Of a stretch of 64,000 bases of DNA, positions 1-9,840 are shown one piece after another. Under the pieces are notes generated by a model, which was not told the DNA's origin, searched no databases, and saw only the letters and a program-made list of their open reading frames with translations. Each line of letters opens with the position of its first letter. Within the stretch, counting starts at the first letter, position 1. This stretch comes from Aquimarina sp. RZ0 (GTDB lineage Bacteria > Bacteroidota > Bacteroidia > Flavobacteriales > Flavobacteriaceae), in NCBI RefSeq assembly GCF_008370685.1, contig NZ_VTZU01000032.1, positions 1-64,000 of the forward strand. The letters are read 5' to 3'. The position numbers and the translations under genes were made by a program.

Positions 1-87
1 GGAGTGGTTTCCTTTGGTAAGTTCTGCTAGAACTTTGAGTTTAAAGCTTTCGCTATAGCGTCTCACATATCCATCATTTTTATACAT
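1..87 (-). CDS. IS3-family transposase OrfA, N-terminal fragment
   Basis: A partial reading frame of 29 codons runs off the left edge. It begins MYKNDGYVRRYSESFKLK and continues VLAELTKGNHS. This matches the start of the helix-turn-helix OrfA proteins of IS3-type elements, where a Y-S-x-x-F-K-x-K-V-L/I segment opens the DNA-binding domain. An upstream in-frame ATG at base 93 would add two residues; base 87 is chosen because relatives usually start at MYKND, but either is possible. OrfA normally works with a frameshifted OrfB integrase, which would lie outside the window. Whether the copy is intact cannot be judged. Confidence 0.65.
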   Translation of the reverse strand, partial: MYKNDGYVRRYSESFKLKVLAELTKGNHS

Positions 88-126
88 ATACATTGGTTTT
101 TTGTATACATATTTCAGGACGGGTCA
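1..126 (-). mobile_element. IS3-family insertion sequence, terminal fragment cut by window edge
   Basis: Read on the minus strand, the sequence inward from base 126 begins TGACCCGTCCTGAAATA, which looks like the TGA-starting terminal inverted repeat of IS3-family elements. A transposase OrfA reading frame starts 33 bases further in. The rest of the element lies beyond the left edge, so the second inverted repeat and target duplication cannot be checked. Family assignment is from recalled IS3 ends and the OrfA N-terminus. Confidence 0.7.
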
Positions 127-332
127 TAGTGACGCACAACGCTCAGGTTATGATTAGTGCGGTAATAGAAAATCAGAGGTTTTCGTTTTAGCACTTAGTT
201 AAAACATTTTGGTTGCTTTTATTTTTTGTTCAAAAGTCAAATCAAAATGATTTGACGGACATTAAAAATATACATTAACTTTTGGATTAAAGACTAAAAC
301 CCACATTAATTATAGTTTTTGTTACCTGCTGT

Positions 333-746
333 TTATTTTATCAAACCTTTGTTATTTTCATTCGGTTCAATCAAATCCCACATATTTCCATATAAATCTT
401 CGAATACAGCGACAGTTCCATATTCAAATTCGGTTTTGGGTCTTACAAATTTTATTTCTCGGTTAATCATTTTAGTGTAATCTCTTTCAAAATCATCTGT
501 AAAAAGGAAAAATCCGACTCTACCCCCTGTTTGATTTCCTATACTTTCTTTTTGTCTGTCATTAGCTGCTTTAGCTAAAAGTAAACAACATTCTTTTGCA
601 CCTGGTGGAGCAACCATTACCCATCTCTTTTTTTCGTCAATTTTTGTGTCCTCAAGTAAAGTAAAGTCTAATTTTTTAGTGTAAAATTCTATTGCTTCAT
701 CATAATCCTTTACTATTAAAGCTATATGCGCTATTCTTTGTTTCAT
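333..746 (-). CDS. VOC (glyoxalase/bleomycin-resistance fold) protein
   Basis: The 137-residue product has the length and pattern of a single-unit VOC protein. An N-terminal beta strand M-K-Q-R-I-A-H-I-A-L-I-V carries His7, a usual metal ligand. A helix then holds YDEAIEFYTKKLDF, and the C-terminal strand VFEDLYGNMWDLIEPN supplies a conserved Glu ligand. The family covers glyoxalases, dioxygenases and antibiotic-binding proteins; the substrate cannot be read from the sequence. The start codon abuts a 162-bp repeat whose last two bases are part of the ATG, so the whole 5' leader is repeat sequence and no native ribosome-binding region remains. The N-terminus looks complete for the family, which supports this start. 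It is flanked by an IS end on the other side. Confidence 0.8.
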   Translation of the reverse strand: MKQRIAHIALIVKDYDEAIEFYTKKLDFTLLEDTKIDEKKRWVMVAPPGAKECCLLLAKAANDRQKESIGNQTGGRVGFFLFTDDFERDYTKMINREIKFVRPKTEFEYGTVAVFEDLYGNMWDLIEPNENNKGLIK

Positions 747-906
747 ACGATTTATAACTAAAAATTTCGCATATTCATCGTTTCTTTTTCCTTTCTACTT
801 CGTTTAAAAAATAAACCGTAGCTATAGCTATGCTTGATTTTTTTGCCTTGCATAAAGAAAAAATAATTCAATGAATTTATACGAATTTTTTAATCACAAA
901 TCGTAT
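745..906 (-). repeat. 162-bp inverted-repeat element, copy 1
   Basis: The element begins ATACGATTTATAAC and ends CACAAATCGTAT, so its ends are imperfect inverted repeats of about 35 bases. The centre holds a second palindromic part around CCGTAGCTATAGCTATG. It is the same length and almost the same sequence as the copies at 7091, 11267, 18217 and 59986. There is no open reading frame of note. Strand is given for the arm order that starts ATACGATTTGTGATT, the strand on which arm differences become G-U pairs. It fills most of the gap between the VOC gene and the mdh 3' region. Confidence 0.95.
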
Positions 907-966
907 TATAGTAAATTCAAACAATAAATGGTGGCAGATACATTGAAATCAAAAATGGTATAAATG

Positions 967-994
967 CTAAAAGCCGCATTATTGCAGCTTTTAG
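967..994 (-). terminator. Hairpin downstream of mdh, probable terminator
   Basis: Bases 967-978 (CTAAAAGCCGCA) pair with 983-994 across a four-base loop, with one mismatch that becomes G-U on the minus strand. It lies about 130 bases beyond the mdh stop codon, after a 100-bp repeat. The run of U in the 3' arm is within the stem, so termination strength is uncertain. Confidence 0.5.
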
Positions 995-1001
995 TATAAT
1001 C

Positions 1002-1101
1002 TTTACTCGATAATCAAGATTTAAATGCTCCGAGGCTTGCCTCGAAATCGAAATGATTTTTTTCTAATAAATACCTCATGGGCTTATCCCGAGATAGTTT
1101 A
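1002..1101 (+). repeat. 100-bp three-hairpin repeat, copy A
   Basis: The sequence runs from TTTACTCGATAATC to GAGATAGTTTA. It contains CCGAGGC-TT-GCCTCG and a second stem CTCATGGGC-TT-ATCCCGAG. Related copies lie at 9731-9830 (same orientation) and 51906-52004 (opposite orientation). It sits between the mdh stop codon and the probable mdh terminator, so it would be in the mdh transcript. Confidence 0.85.
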
Positions 1102-1125
1102 TAATAAAGAATTATAAATTTGTTC

Positions 1126-2052
1126 TTACAATTCTAACAGTCCATTGGTCTTTTTGACGCCTTCTGCACTTTCTGATAATTTTGCTTTCTCAGCATCAGT
1201 AAGTTCGATCTCTACAATTTTTTCGATACCATCTTTCCCTAATACTACAGGGGTTCCTATACATAAATCATGTAATCCATACTCGCCCTCTAATAAGGTA
1301 GAACAAGGGAATATTTTCTTTTGATCACAGGCAATTGCCTGTACCAATCCAGAAACTGCTGCTCCAGGTGCGTACCAGGCAGATGTTCCTAATAATCCAG
1401 TAAGTGTAGCGCCGCCCACTTTGGTATCTGCTGCTACTTGTTCTAATCGATCTTCAGAAATAAATTCTGAAACCGGCACACTATTTCTGGTTGCCAATCT
1501 TGTCAATGGTACCATACCTTTATCACTATGACCACCAATCACCATCCCGTCAATATCAGAGATAGGAGCTCCCAGAGCTTCTGCCAATCTATATTTAAAA
1601 CGTGCGCTATCCAAAGCTCCTCCCATACCAATAATTCTGCTTTTAGGAAGTTTTGTTGTCTTATGCACTAAATAAGTCATAGTATCCATAGGATTACTCA
1701 CCACAATAATAATAGCATTAGGAGAATGTTCTATCAAACTAGAAGAAACGGTTTTTACAATTCCCGCATTGATACCAATCAATTCTTCACGAGTCATTCC
1801 CGGTTTACGAGGAATTCCTGAAGTAATTACAACAATATTACTCCCTGCTGTTTTTGAATAATCATTTGTGGAGCCAGTTATTTTTGTGTCAAACCCATTC
1901 AATGAAGCGGTTTGCATTAAATCCATCGCCTTACCTTCTGCATAGCCTTCTTTAATATCCAGCAATACAACTTCTGAAGCAAAATTCTTTATGGCTATAT
2001 ATTCAGCACAACTTGCACCTACTGCGCCAGCTCCTACTACTGTAATTTTCAT
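1126..2052 (-). CDS. mdh: Malate dehydrogenase
   Basis: This is the LDH-like malate dehydrogenase (308 residues) that oxidises L-malate to oxaloacetate with NAD in the citric acid cycle, in the cytoplasm. The dinucleotide-binding loop GAGAVG is at residues 7-12, and Asp32 at the end of the second strand is the usual NAD-specifying acid. The substrate loop PRKPGMTREE carries Arg82 and Arg88; Arg82 is the residue that separates malate from lactate dehydrogenases. Arg151 and catalytic His175 (in IGGHSDKG) complete the site. Length is typical of the Bacteroidota enzyme. It appears monocistronic, with a perfect 12-bp palindrome in its leader and a hairpin downstream. Confidence 0.96.
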   Translation of the reverse strand: MKITVVGAGAVGASCAEYIAIKNFASEVVLLDIKEGYAEGKAMDLMQTASLNGFDTKITGSTNDYSKTAGSNIVVITSGIPRKPGMTREELIGINAGIVKTVSSSLIEHSPNAIIIVVSNPMDTMTYLVHKTTKLPKSRIIGMGGALDSARFKYRLAEALGAPISDIDGMVIGGHSDKGMVPLTRLATRNSVPVSEFISEDRLEQVAADTKVGGATLTGLLGTSAWYAPGAAVSGLVQAIACDQKKIFPCSTLLEGEYGLHDLCIGTPVVLGKDGIEKIVEIELTDAEKAKLSESAEGVKKTNGLLEL

Positions 2053-2084
2053 GATTTATATGTAATTTTGATTAGTACTTACTA

Positions 2085-2110
2085 CGATTATTGAATAGAT
2101 TCAATAATCG
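2085..2110 (-). promoter_or_regulatory. Perfect 12-bp inverted repeat in the mdh leader
   Basis: CGATTATTGAAT at 2085-2096 and ATTCAATAATCG at 2099-2110 are perfect inverted copies separated by two bases. On the minus strand a TATTTTCG sequence just upstream resembles the -7 box TAnnTTTG, which would place the transcription start at or near the palindrome. It could be a repressor operator or a 5'-terminal stem-loop of the mRNA. No regulator is identified. Confidence 0.5.
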
Positions 2111-2158
2111 CGAAAATACGAATTCTTTAACGATTTTATTTGTGAATTCTTCGTTAAA

Positions 2159-3160
2159 TTACAAACCAAAATTAAAACCTAAAGATACATTATTATAGTT
2201 CTGAAGTGTGTAATCCAGGTTTGCAGTAAATAAACCTAATTTTACATTAGCACCAATGGTTGCTTTTACTCCTCTTGTCTTATTTTTTACTGAAATAGGA
2301 TCGGTAACAGTCTGAGAAGTCAAAGGACCATTCTGAACAGTATACGTCCCCAAAATATCAGCAGTACTTGTTCCAAAATAATATCCAAAACCTCCATAAA
2401 AATTAAGCTTAGGAAGTTTTGTAGAAATAATCCCTGTAAGTAACCAGGAATTAGAATTCAGGCTAATTTCCTGATCTACTCCCTCGATACTACTATCATT
2501 TGTAAAGTCATATGTTCCTTTTACGTTAGTATATCCTACCAAACCAGAAACCTTAAAAGGAAGTCTTTTCCAAGAAAAAATCCAATCAGTTAATTCGTGC
2601 TGCACTGCAATACCATATAAGCCTACTTTAGTATTTTCTCTTGCCGCAAGCATAGGCAAAAACCTGGCTTTAATTTCTGTACTTCTGGATATCCCCATAG
2701 ATCCTTGTAAAAAACCTGTTGGCGCCATAGCAATCTCTTTATCTCCAATCCCATCAGGCAAGGTAACTGCTACCGAGCCAAAACCTCCCTCGTTTAGTAC
2801 AACCACGACATCTTCCTGATTTCCCCCAAATGCATTGACCACCGTACGTCTTAAGGATCCATCATCGAATTCTATATCTGTATATTCTGCAACATTAAAA
2901 ATAAAGGATTGCTTTTCTTCTCTGACAAAAGAAAGATTTCCGACAAAGCCAACTTTAAATTTCCACAATTTCTTTACCTGAGCAGTCTTATACCATCCAT
3001 TAGACATACTATTCACCAATACTTCTCCCGCGGGAGCAAAATAATCAGAACTAAAACGTTCTGCATTAGCGATACCAAGTTCCAGCAACTGGTCAACATT
3101 CGTCTGAGAATAGGATACATGCGATATAAGCAGTATAAAAAATACACTAATTTTTTTCAT
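2159..3160 (-). CDS. Secreted outer-membrane beta-barrel-like protein (DUF6588-like)
   Basis: This 333-residue protein begins with a signal peptide (MKKISVFFILLISHVSYSQ, cleavage probably after SYSQ). The mature part is rich in alternating hydrophobic and polar residues with aromatic strand ends and finishes LGFNFGL, ending on a Phe-containing beta strand as many outer-membrane barrels do. It resembles the Bacteroidota family I recall as DUF6588, whose function is unknown; the assignment is from memory and modest. It stands between mdh and gyrB on the same strand but has its own spacing from both, and it is separated from gyrB by the gyrB terminator. A transport or structural role in the outer membrane is inference. 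Confidence 0.6.
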   Translation of the reverse strand: MKKISVFFILLISHVSYSQTNVDQLLELGIANAERFSSDYFAPAGEVLVNSMSNGWYKTAQVKKLWKFKVGFVGNLSFVREEKQSFIFNVAEYTDIEFDDGSLRRTVVNAFGGNQEDVVVVLNEGGFGSVAVTLPDGIGDKEIAMAPTGFLQGSMGISRSTEIKARFLPMLAARENTKVGLYGIAVQHELTDWIFSWKRLPFKVSGLVGYTNVKGTYDFTNDSSIEGVDQEISLNSNSWLLTGIISTKLPKLNFYGGFGYYFGTSTADILGTYTVQNGPLTSQTVTDPISVKNKTRGVKATIGANVKLGLFTANLDYTLQNYNNVSLGFNFGL

Positions 3161-3192
3161 TAGATTTGGGTTTTATAGGCGCAACAATATAT

Positions 3193-3223
3193 AAAAAAAT
3201 CCGCTATACTCTGTATAACGGAT
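3193..3223 (-). terminator. Rho-independent terminator of gyrB
   Basis: On the minus strand, bases 3223 to 3199 form an 11-bp stem (ATCCGTTATAC with GTATAGCGGAT, one G-U pair) with a three-base loop. A run of seven U residues follows immediately. It is 100 bases past the gyrB stop codon. Confidence 0.85.
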
Positions 3224-3325
3224 CTCATTGTAAATTATTTGGTAAGAAACATATCTTGAAGATTACTTTTGCTTATGAGTTTGCATTTCTGCTTAAAGCT
3301 ATACTTCTAGATAAGCTTCCTGCGT

Positions 3326-5269
<1,944 letters not shown>

Positions 5270-5303
5270 TCAGCTTTAATTAATTACAATTTTTGGTCAA
5301 CAA

Positions 5304-5333
5304 ACAAAGATAAAAAAAGACCAAGGTGTTCAA
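5304..5333 (-). promoter_or_regulatory. gyrB promoter, Bacteroidota type
   Basis: On the minus strand TTTG (5333-5330) is followed after 18 bases by TATCTTTG (5311-5304), an excellent fit to the TTTG / TAnnTTTG consensus of the Bacteroidota primary sigma factor. The start codon is about 40 bases downstream. Confidence 0.85.
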
Positions 5334-5758
5334 AGGTTTTTGTTAGGTTTGATTTAAAGAGTTATCAACAATTAGTTAAGAACAATACTAGAGAAACAAA
5401 AAAACTCCTTAAAAGAGCTAAAAACAACCTTAAAATCGATTACGTGATAATTCGTAATTTTATTAACATTATTTAAAATTACTTTTAGCCCTTTAAAAGC
5501 GAGCATACTGAATTATTAAAAATACAACTGCAATTTTAAATAATTACGGTTCAGTTTCTGGCTGCCAAAACTTTAAGAAGTGAAGATATTTTTACTTTAA
5601 AAAAAACGCTTACTCAGTGAACTACAACGAATAATAGATGACTAACAAAAAATTAATCAAGTTTAACATTTAATTAACTTACAACGTTATAATACATTAG
5701 GTGTTAGTTGGTTATCCTAACTACGAAATAAATAAATTCAACTACTAAATTTTAAGAA
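5334..5758. other. Intergenic region between gyrB and the metalloprotease
   Basis: AT-rich divergent intergenic DNA. Apart from the gyrB promoter at its left end, no convincing gene, repeat copy or strong hairpin is visible. The metalloprotease promoter must lie here, but no clear TAnnTTTG box was found. Confidence 0.6.
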
Positions 5759-6940
5759 ATGAACACTGAAAAAATTATTAACTTAGCAAAAATCAGTATG
5801 CTGAGTTTAGGGTTTTTTGTTGCTTCCTGTAGCACAGAAACCTTTGATGAGAATCCTGAAGATACTTCTATAGAAACTAAAAAGGTATTTTTTATGGGGG
5901 ATGAAACTGTTGTACAAGTATTGCCTGATGGAACATATCTGTTAGATGATATGAAAATTTTTCCAGAGCAAGTATCTGATTCTCCAAATGATGGAGTTGT
6001 AGACCCTAATGATACTCCAGATGCTGGCGTAAAACTTGGATTAGGTGGTGGAATACGTAAATGGTCAAACAACACAGTAGTGTATGTACTTGATAGAAGT
6101 TTATCCGCAAATCAAATTAGAGTAACCAGAAATTCTATGGATGAATGGTCTTCTAAAACTGCTATTAGGTTTAAAGAAAGAACCAATGAGAATTTTTTTG
6201 TAACTATTGTAAATAGTGGTAACCAATGTAACTGTGCAAGTGCAAGTTTAGGAGCTAGTACTAGAGGTAGAATAAATATGGGGGTTCTAACGAGCGAGGT
6301 AGTTATGATTCATGAGATAGGGCATACATTAGGATATGTACATGAGCAAACTCGTCGTGATAGAGATGATCATGTAATAGTTAACTTCCAAAACATACAG
6401 GCTGGTGCTGAAAGTCAGTTCAGATTAAACTCTAGAGCAGAACTTATCGGTGAATTTGACCTTAGATCTACGATGATGTATGGATCGTTTACATTTAGTA
6501 AAAATGGACAACCTACTATAGTTGAAAAAAGTACTGGTCGGCCTTACCCTAGAAGAAGAGCTGAATTATCTCCTGGTGATATTGCAGGGACAAATCAAGT
6601 ATATCCAGGTGGAGGAACAGATCCTGATCCGAACCCAGACCCGAATCCAGATCCAGATGATATCTGTGATGGTGTAGATGAATGGGTACGTGGGCAACGC
6701 TATCAGGTAGGTGACAAAGTTACCTTTAGAGGGTTCTTGTTTGAAAGAGATTTTACCCGTTGGAATCGTATAGGAAGATGTGGTACAGAAGATCCTGCTG
6801 CTGATATTTGTGAAAATGTTGAGCCATTTAATGGTAACAATAGTAGCTACAGTACTGGAGATAGAGTAACTTATCAAGGATCTCTATATGAGCGTCAGAG
6901 TAATGGAAGATGGACGAACTTAGGGCAATGTGGTAGCTAA
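5759..6940 (+). CDS. Astacin-type (M12A) zinc metalloprotease lipoprotein with two C-terminal repeats
   Basis: A 393-residue exported protease. The signal sequence ends in a lipobox (FFVASC, Cys24), so it is probably lipid-anchored. A propeptide-like region of about 75 residues precedes the catalytic domain. The zinc site HEIGHTLGYVHEQTRRDRD (His185, Glu186, His189, His195) and the Met-turn STMMY (237-241) are diagnostic of astacins. An Asp-Pro-Asn linker (288-301) follows, then two cysteine-bracketed repeats of about 40 residues (303-341 and 351-391). Both carry a [YS]xxGD[KR]VTxxGxLxER pattern, like small chitin/carbohydrate-binding type 5/12 modules. A role in degrading extracellular protein, perhaps while bound to polysaccharide, is inferred. 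It ends in a perfect terminator and is monocistronic. Confidence 0.9.
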   Translation: MNTEKIINLAKISMLSLGFFVASCSTETFDENPEDTSIETKKVFFMGDETVVQVLPDGTYLLDDMKIFPEQVSDSPNDGVVDPNDTPDAGVKLGLGGGIRKWSNNTVVYVLDRSLSANQIRVTRNSMDEWSSKTAIRFKERTNENFFVTIVNSGNQCNCASASLGASTRGRINMGVLTSEVVMIHEIGHTLGYVHEQTRRDRDDHVIVNFQNIQAGAESQFRLNSRAELIGEFDLRSTMMYGSFTFSKNGQPTIVEKSTGRPYPRRRAELSPGDIAGTNQVYPGGGTDPDPNPDPNPDPDDICDGVDEWVRGQRYQVGDKVTFRGFLFERDFTRWNRIGRCGTEDPAADICENVEPFNGNNSSYSTGDRVTYQGSLYERQSNGRWTNLGQCGS

Positions 6941-7005
6941 TACTAGTTGTTGTTTGAATAAGAATTAACACGCTTTTTTATTACAGATAGTAATATATCA
7001 TACTA

Positions 7006-7038
7006 AAAATGTCTCAGGATATCCTGAGACATTTTTTT
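7006..7038 (+). terminator. Terminator of the metalloprotease gene
   Basis: AAAATGTCTCAG and CTGAGACATTTT form a perfect stem around GATATC and are followed by a T run. It lies about 65 bases after the stop codon. Confidence 0.9.
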
Positions 7039-7090
7039 TGCGAATACTGTAAAATCCCTAAGAAAATATTTCTTGAGGGTTTTTATTCTA

Positions 7091-7252
7091 ATACGATTTA
7101 TAACTAAAAATTTCGCATATTCATCGTTTCTTTTTCCTTTCTACTTCGTTTAAAAAATAAACCGTAGCTATAGCTATGCTTGATTTTTTTGCCTTGCATA
7201 AAGAAAAAATAATTCAATGAATTTATACGAATTTTTTAATCACAAATCGTAT
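7091..7252 (-). repeat. 162-bp inverted-repeat element, copy 2
   Basis: Full-length copy, almost identical to copy 1 and in the same orientation. It lies just beyond the metalloprotease terminator in otherwise gene-free DNA. Confidence 0.95.
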
Positions 7253-7551
7253 AATTGAATATTTAGCAATCATACTGGACTCCTGTGTCAAGAATCGACT
7301 ACAAATACTAAAATATTAACAAGAAGGTCAAAATTCTTGAATCTATGCCATGAATAAGTAGATAAATTTATTTAGAAAGCTAAAAAAAATAATTACGTTA
7401 CTGTTTTGCCAGAATTTTATACTATAAATTTCATATTTATTAGAGTAGCGTATGAATATTGGCTTTAATTCAATTAATACATCCTTAACATTTTTTACTG
7501 TAGATAGAAGGTGTTTTTTCCGTCTAAAATAGCGTTAACCAAATTTAAATT

Positions 7552-7758
7552 ATGAAAATGTTACACAGACTAAAAACGCTTTTTATAAAGCCTTTGTTAT
7601 CTATCATGAATAAGATGGCACGTAAAGATCTTAGGAGATCAAATGACTTACATACTTCTAATAACCACAATCATATTGCTGTTATAAACAAAAAGAGTGT
7701 AACTGGCTCTTTTTTAAAACAAACTAATTTAATCCCGTATCAAGAACTGAATTATTGA
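7552..7758 (+). CDS. Possible small protein, unrecognised
   Basis: A 68-codon frame starting MKMLHRLKTLFIKPLLSIMN. It is basic at the N-terminus with one short amphipathic or hydrophobic stretch and no cysteine. I do not recognise it. It is the only credible frame in the roughly 1 kb between the second 162-bp repeat and the lipoprotein gene, and an A-rich leader precedes the ATG. Composition does not distinguish it clearly from chance. It has no operon partner. A chance open frame is about as likely as a real gene. Confidence 0.25.
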   Translation: MKMLHRLKTLFIKPLLSIMNKMARKDLRRSNDLHTSNNHNHIAVINKKSVTGSFLKQTNLIPYQELNY

Positions 7759-8238
7759 GGTTTTCTATATCAGATTGTCTTTTTTTTCCAGCAGTATGTC
7801 TCGTAGGTATGTGTATTAATTGTTGATGCATTGATAGGATACGAGAGAAAATCTGAGATAAAGAGTTTTTTTGAATAATCAAACGCATAGAATCACATAA
7901 CTCATTCTCTATGTTATTTTAACAATATCAGTTTTATCCAATCTCAGCCATGCATAAAATCAGGATGCTACAACATCATTATTGTTTTGGTTTTTGACTA
8001 TTTCATAATAGGTAGGTATAACGATATTTTTTAATGGCATAAGACAGGATAATTGCGCCTTTTATTTTGAGGATAAATTTCCCTTGTACAGAAAGGATAT
8101 TTGATGAATTCCATTAGTCTAAAAAACAGAAATACTAACACAAACACTTACAAAAAATTCAGACAAAGTAGGAATATGTAGAGACTATTCTATGAGAGTT
8201 TCTTTACGCCTTTCTGAATCTTTTATAATACCTAAATT
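7759..8238. other. Gene-free intergenic stretch upstream of the lipoprotein gene
   Basis: AT-rich, with no open frame, repeat copy or strong hairpin that I can support. It presumably carries the promoter of the lipoprotein at 8239. Confidence 0.5.
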
Positions 8239-9570
8239 ATGAAACTTACAACAAAGATTTTAATCAACACCTTATTGCTTTTTGCTATATTTTCTTGTAA
8301 AGATACACCTAAGGAAACAAAACAAATAAGCGAATTAACTATTGAAAATAAAGATTTTACATTTAAAATAGAATCTCTCAATGATCGAGAGTACCCTGAT
8401 AATCCTGATATTGGATTTATGGCTTCTGATTATGATTATAATTATTTTGAAGCAGGAAAAATTCATCCGGAAAAGGAGAATGGAAAATATTCGTTTTATT
8501 TTTATTCGAATGGAAAAACGGGAGATTCTATAGCATTCAATACTATTGATTTGTTAGAATTTATGCCTACCGTACCAGAACATCTAAAAGAAGATCGATA
8601 TTTATCATATATCGCTGTTGTCAATCAGGAATGGAATAGAAATCAGGTTCGTTTTAATGCAAGTCAATTTCAGTCTTCAAACAAGGATATCGTGCGGGTT
8701 GATATTGCCAGAAACTGTTTGAATTCTTATTTGTGGGAGATAATAGCTTACAAGAAGGAGAATGGAAAAGAATTACCTTTTTCTCATGGATGGTTTGATT
8801 TTCCGAAGCCTCTGTATACACAATTGTTTAAGGCGAGAAATGATGTAGATTTTGAATTGTATAAAAAACCTCTCGAAAACTGGGTTGATTGTGAAAATCG
8901 AAAAATCAAGAAGTCTTATATTTCCAAAACATTGGATACTGTTACTATATCTTATCAAGATAAAGGGAATACGATGTACCCATTAGAAGGAGCACGAAAA
9001 AAGAAGTTTAAAGAGATTATATATCCAGAAACCTTCAAAACTATTAGGGATTTACAAAGTGATAGTACCAAGTTTGCTACGTTTAGTCCACCAGGATTTT
9101 ATAACAAATCAAATCCTAGAAAAACAGAATTAGGAAGAATCAGAAATCTAAAAGAAGTCACTCTTTATAAAGTAATGAGCTCACAAGCAAAAGATACATT
9201 AAACGAGATTAACTTTACGTTTATTGATGCCGATAATAAAAGAACAACCAAGTTGGTATTAGGCGGTTTGGATCTTTCTGATTTGCCAACTTTGTCAGAT
9301 GATAAAGCGAATGAAGGATGGAAAAATTCTATGGGTTTTTCTAACCATCCTTTTTACGAGTCCTATGAACAACATTTGTCTTGGGAGTCAGATAAAAATC
9401 CATACTACTCATATCTTACTGATGATAAAGATAATTGGCTGGATAGTCATTTGGTAGGTATCGATGGTCCGGTTATGTACTGGGATGATAAAAATCCAAA
9501 AATGTTACATGTTTGGTTGTTATCTTTTGAGAGACATGCCTTTGTAGGTCATTATACATTAGAGATATAA
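8239..9570 (+). CDS. Unrecognised lipoprotein
   Basis: A 443-residue protein with a lipoprotein signal (LLLFAIFSCKD, Cys20) and therefore probably anchored in the outer or inner membrane facing the periplasm or surface. I recognise no family. The mature region is rich in Tyr, Trp, Asp and Lys, with segments such as YDYNYFEAGKIHPEKENG and KNPYYSYLTDDKDNWLDS, which suggests a soluble beta-rich fold. It has no cysteine pair pattern or obvious catalytic motif. A long separate leader and flanking repeat copies indicate that it stands alone. Function is not assigned. Confidence 0.75.
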   Translation: MKLTTKILINTLLLFAIFSCKDTPKETKQISELTIENKDFTFKIESLNDREYPDNPDIGFMASDYDYNYFEAGKIHPEKENGKYSFYFYSNGKTGDSIAFNTIDLLEFMPTVPEHLKEDRYLSYIAVVNQEWNRNQVRFNASQFQSSNKDIVRVDIARNCLNSYLWEIIAYKKENGKELPFSHGWFDFPKPLYTQLFKARNDVDFELYKKPLENWVDCENRKIKKSYISKTLDTVTISYQDKGNTMYPLEGARKKKFKEIIYPETFKTIRDLQSDSTKFATFSPPGFYNKSNPRKTELGRIRNLKEVTLYKVMSSQAKDTLNEINFTFIDADNKRTTKLVLGGLDLSDLPTLSDDKANEGWKNSMGFSNHPFYESYEQHLSWESDKNPYYSYLTDDKDNWLDSHLVGIDGPVMYWDDKNPKMLHVWLLSFERHAFVGHYTLEI

Positions 9571-9730
9571 TGATGTAATACTTCAGTATAGCTTGTTGTA
9601 ATTGTTTAAGTTTTCTTAAAAAACAACCTGATTTTGATATAAATGAATCAATTCTGGTGACACGACTATGGTATCATTTTTTTTAGATGTTAAAACTTGA
9701 TCTGGAAATTTCTTGATAGGGTTACTAATA
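9571..9730. other. Intergenic region after the lipoprotein gene
   Basis: No gene and no clear terminator is visible here. It leads into the 100-bp repeat copy B. Confidence 0.5.
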
Positions 9731-9830
9731 TTTACTCGATAATCGAGATTTAGATGCTCCGAGGCTTGCCTTGAATTCAAAATGTTTTTTTTTCAATAAG
9801 TGCCTCGTGGGCTTGCCCCGAGATAGTTTA
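9731..9830 (+). repeat. 100-bp three-hairpin repeat, copy B
   Basis: It runs from TTTACTCGATAATCGAG to GAGATAGTTTA. It has three short stems: CTCGAT-AATCGAG, CGAGGC-TT-GCCTTG and CTCGTGGGC-TT-GCCCCGAG. It is closely similar to copy A and to the inverted copy C. Confidence 0.88.
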
Positions 9831-9840
9831 CTATTAGCTT

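Noticed and set aside
127..160. Possible integron attC-like repeat beside the VOC gene
   Set aside because: The short inverted CGCAC/GTGCG sequence lacks the paired core sites and no integrase is visible.
745..906. The 162-bp repeats as insertion sequences or CRISPR repeats
   Set aside because: They are too short to code for a transposase and are widely spaced single units, not an array.
5304..5758. Replication origin next to gyrB
   Set aside because: No DnaA-box cluster or dnaA gene is visible; the region is explained by a promoter and AT-rich spacer.
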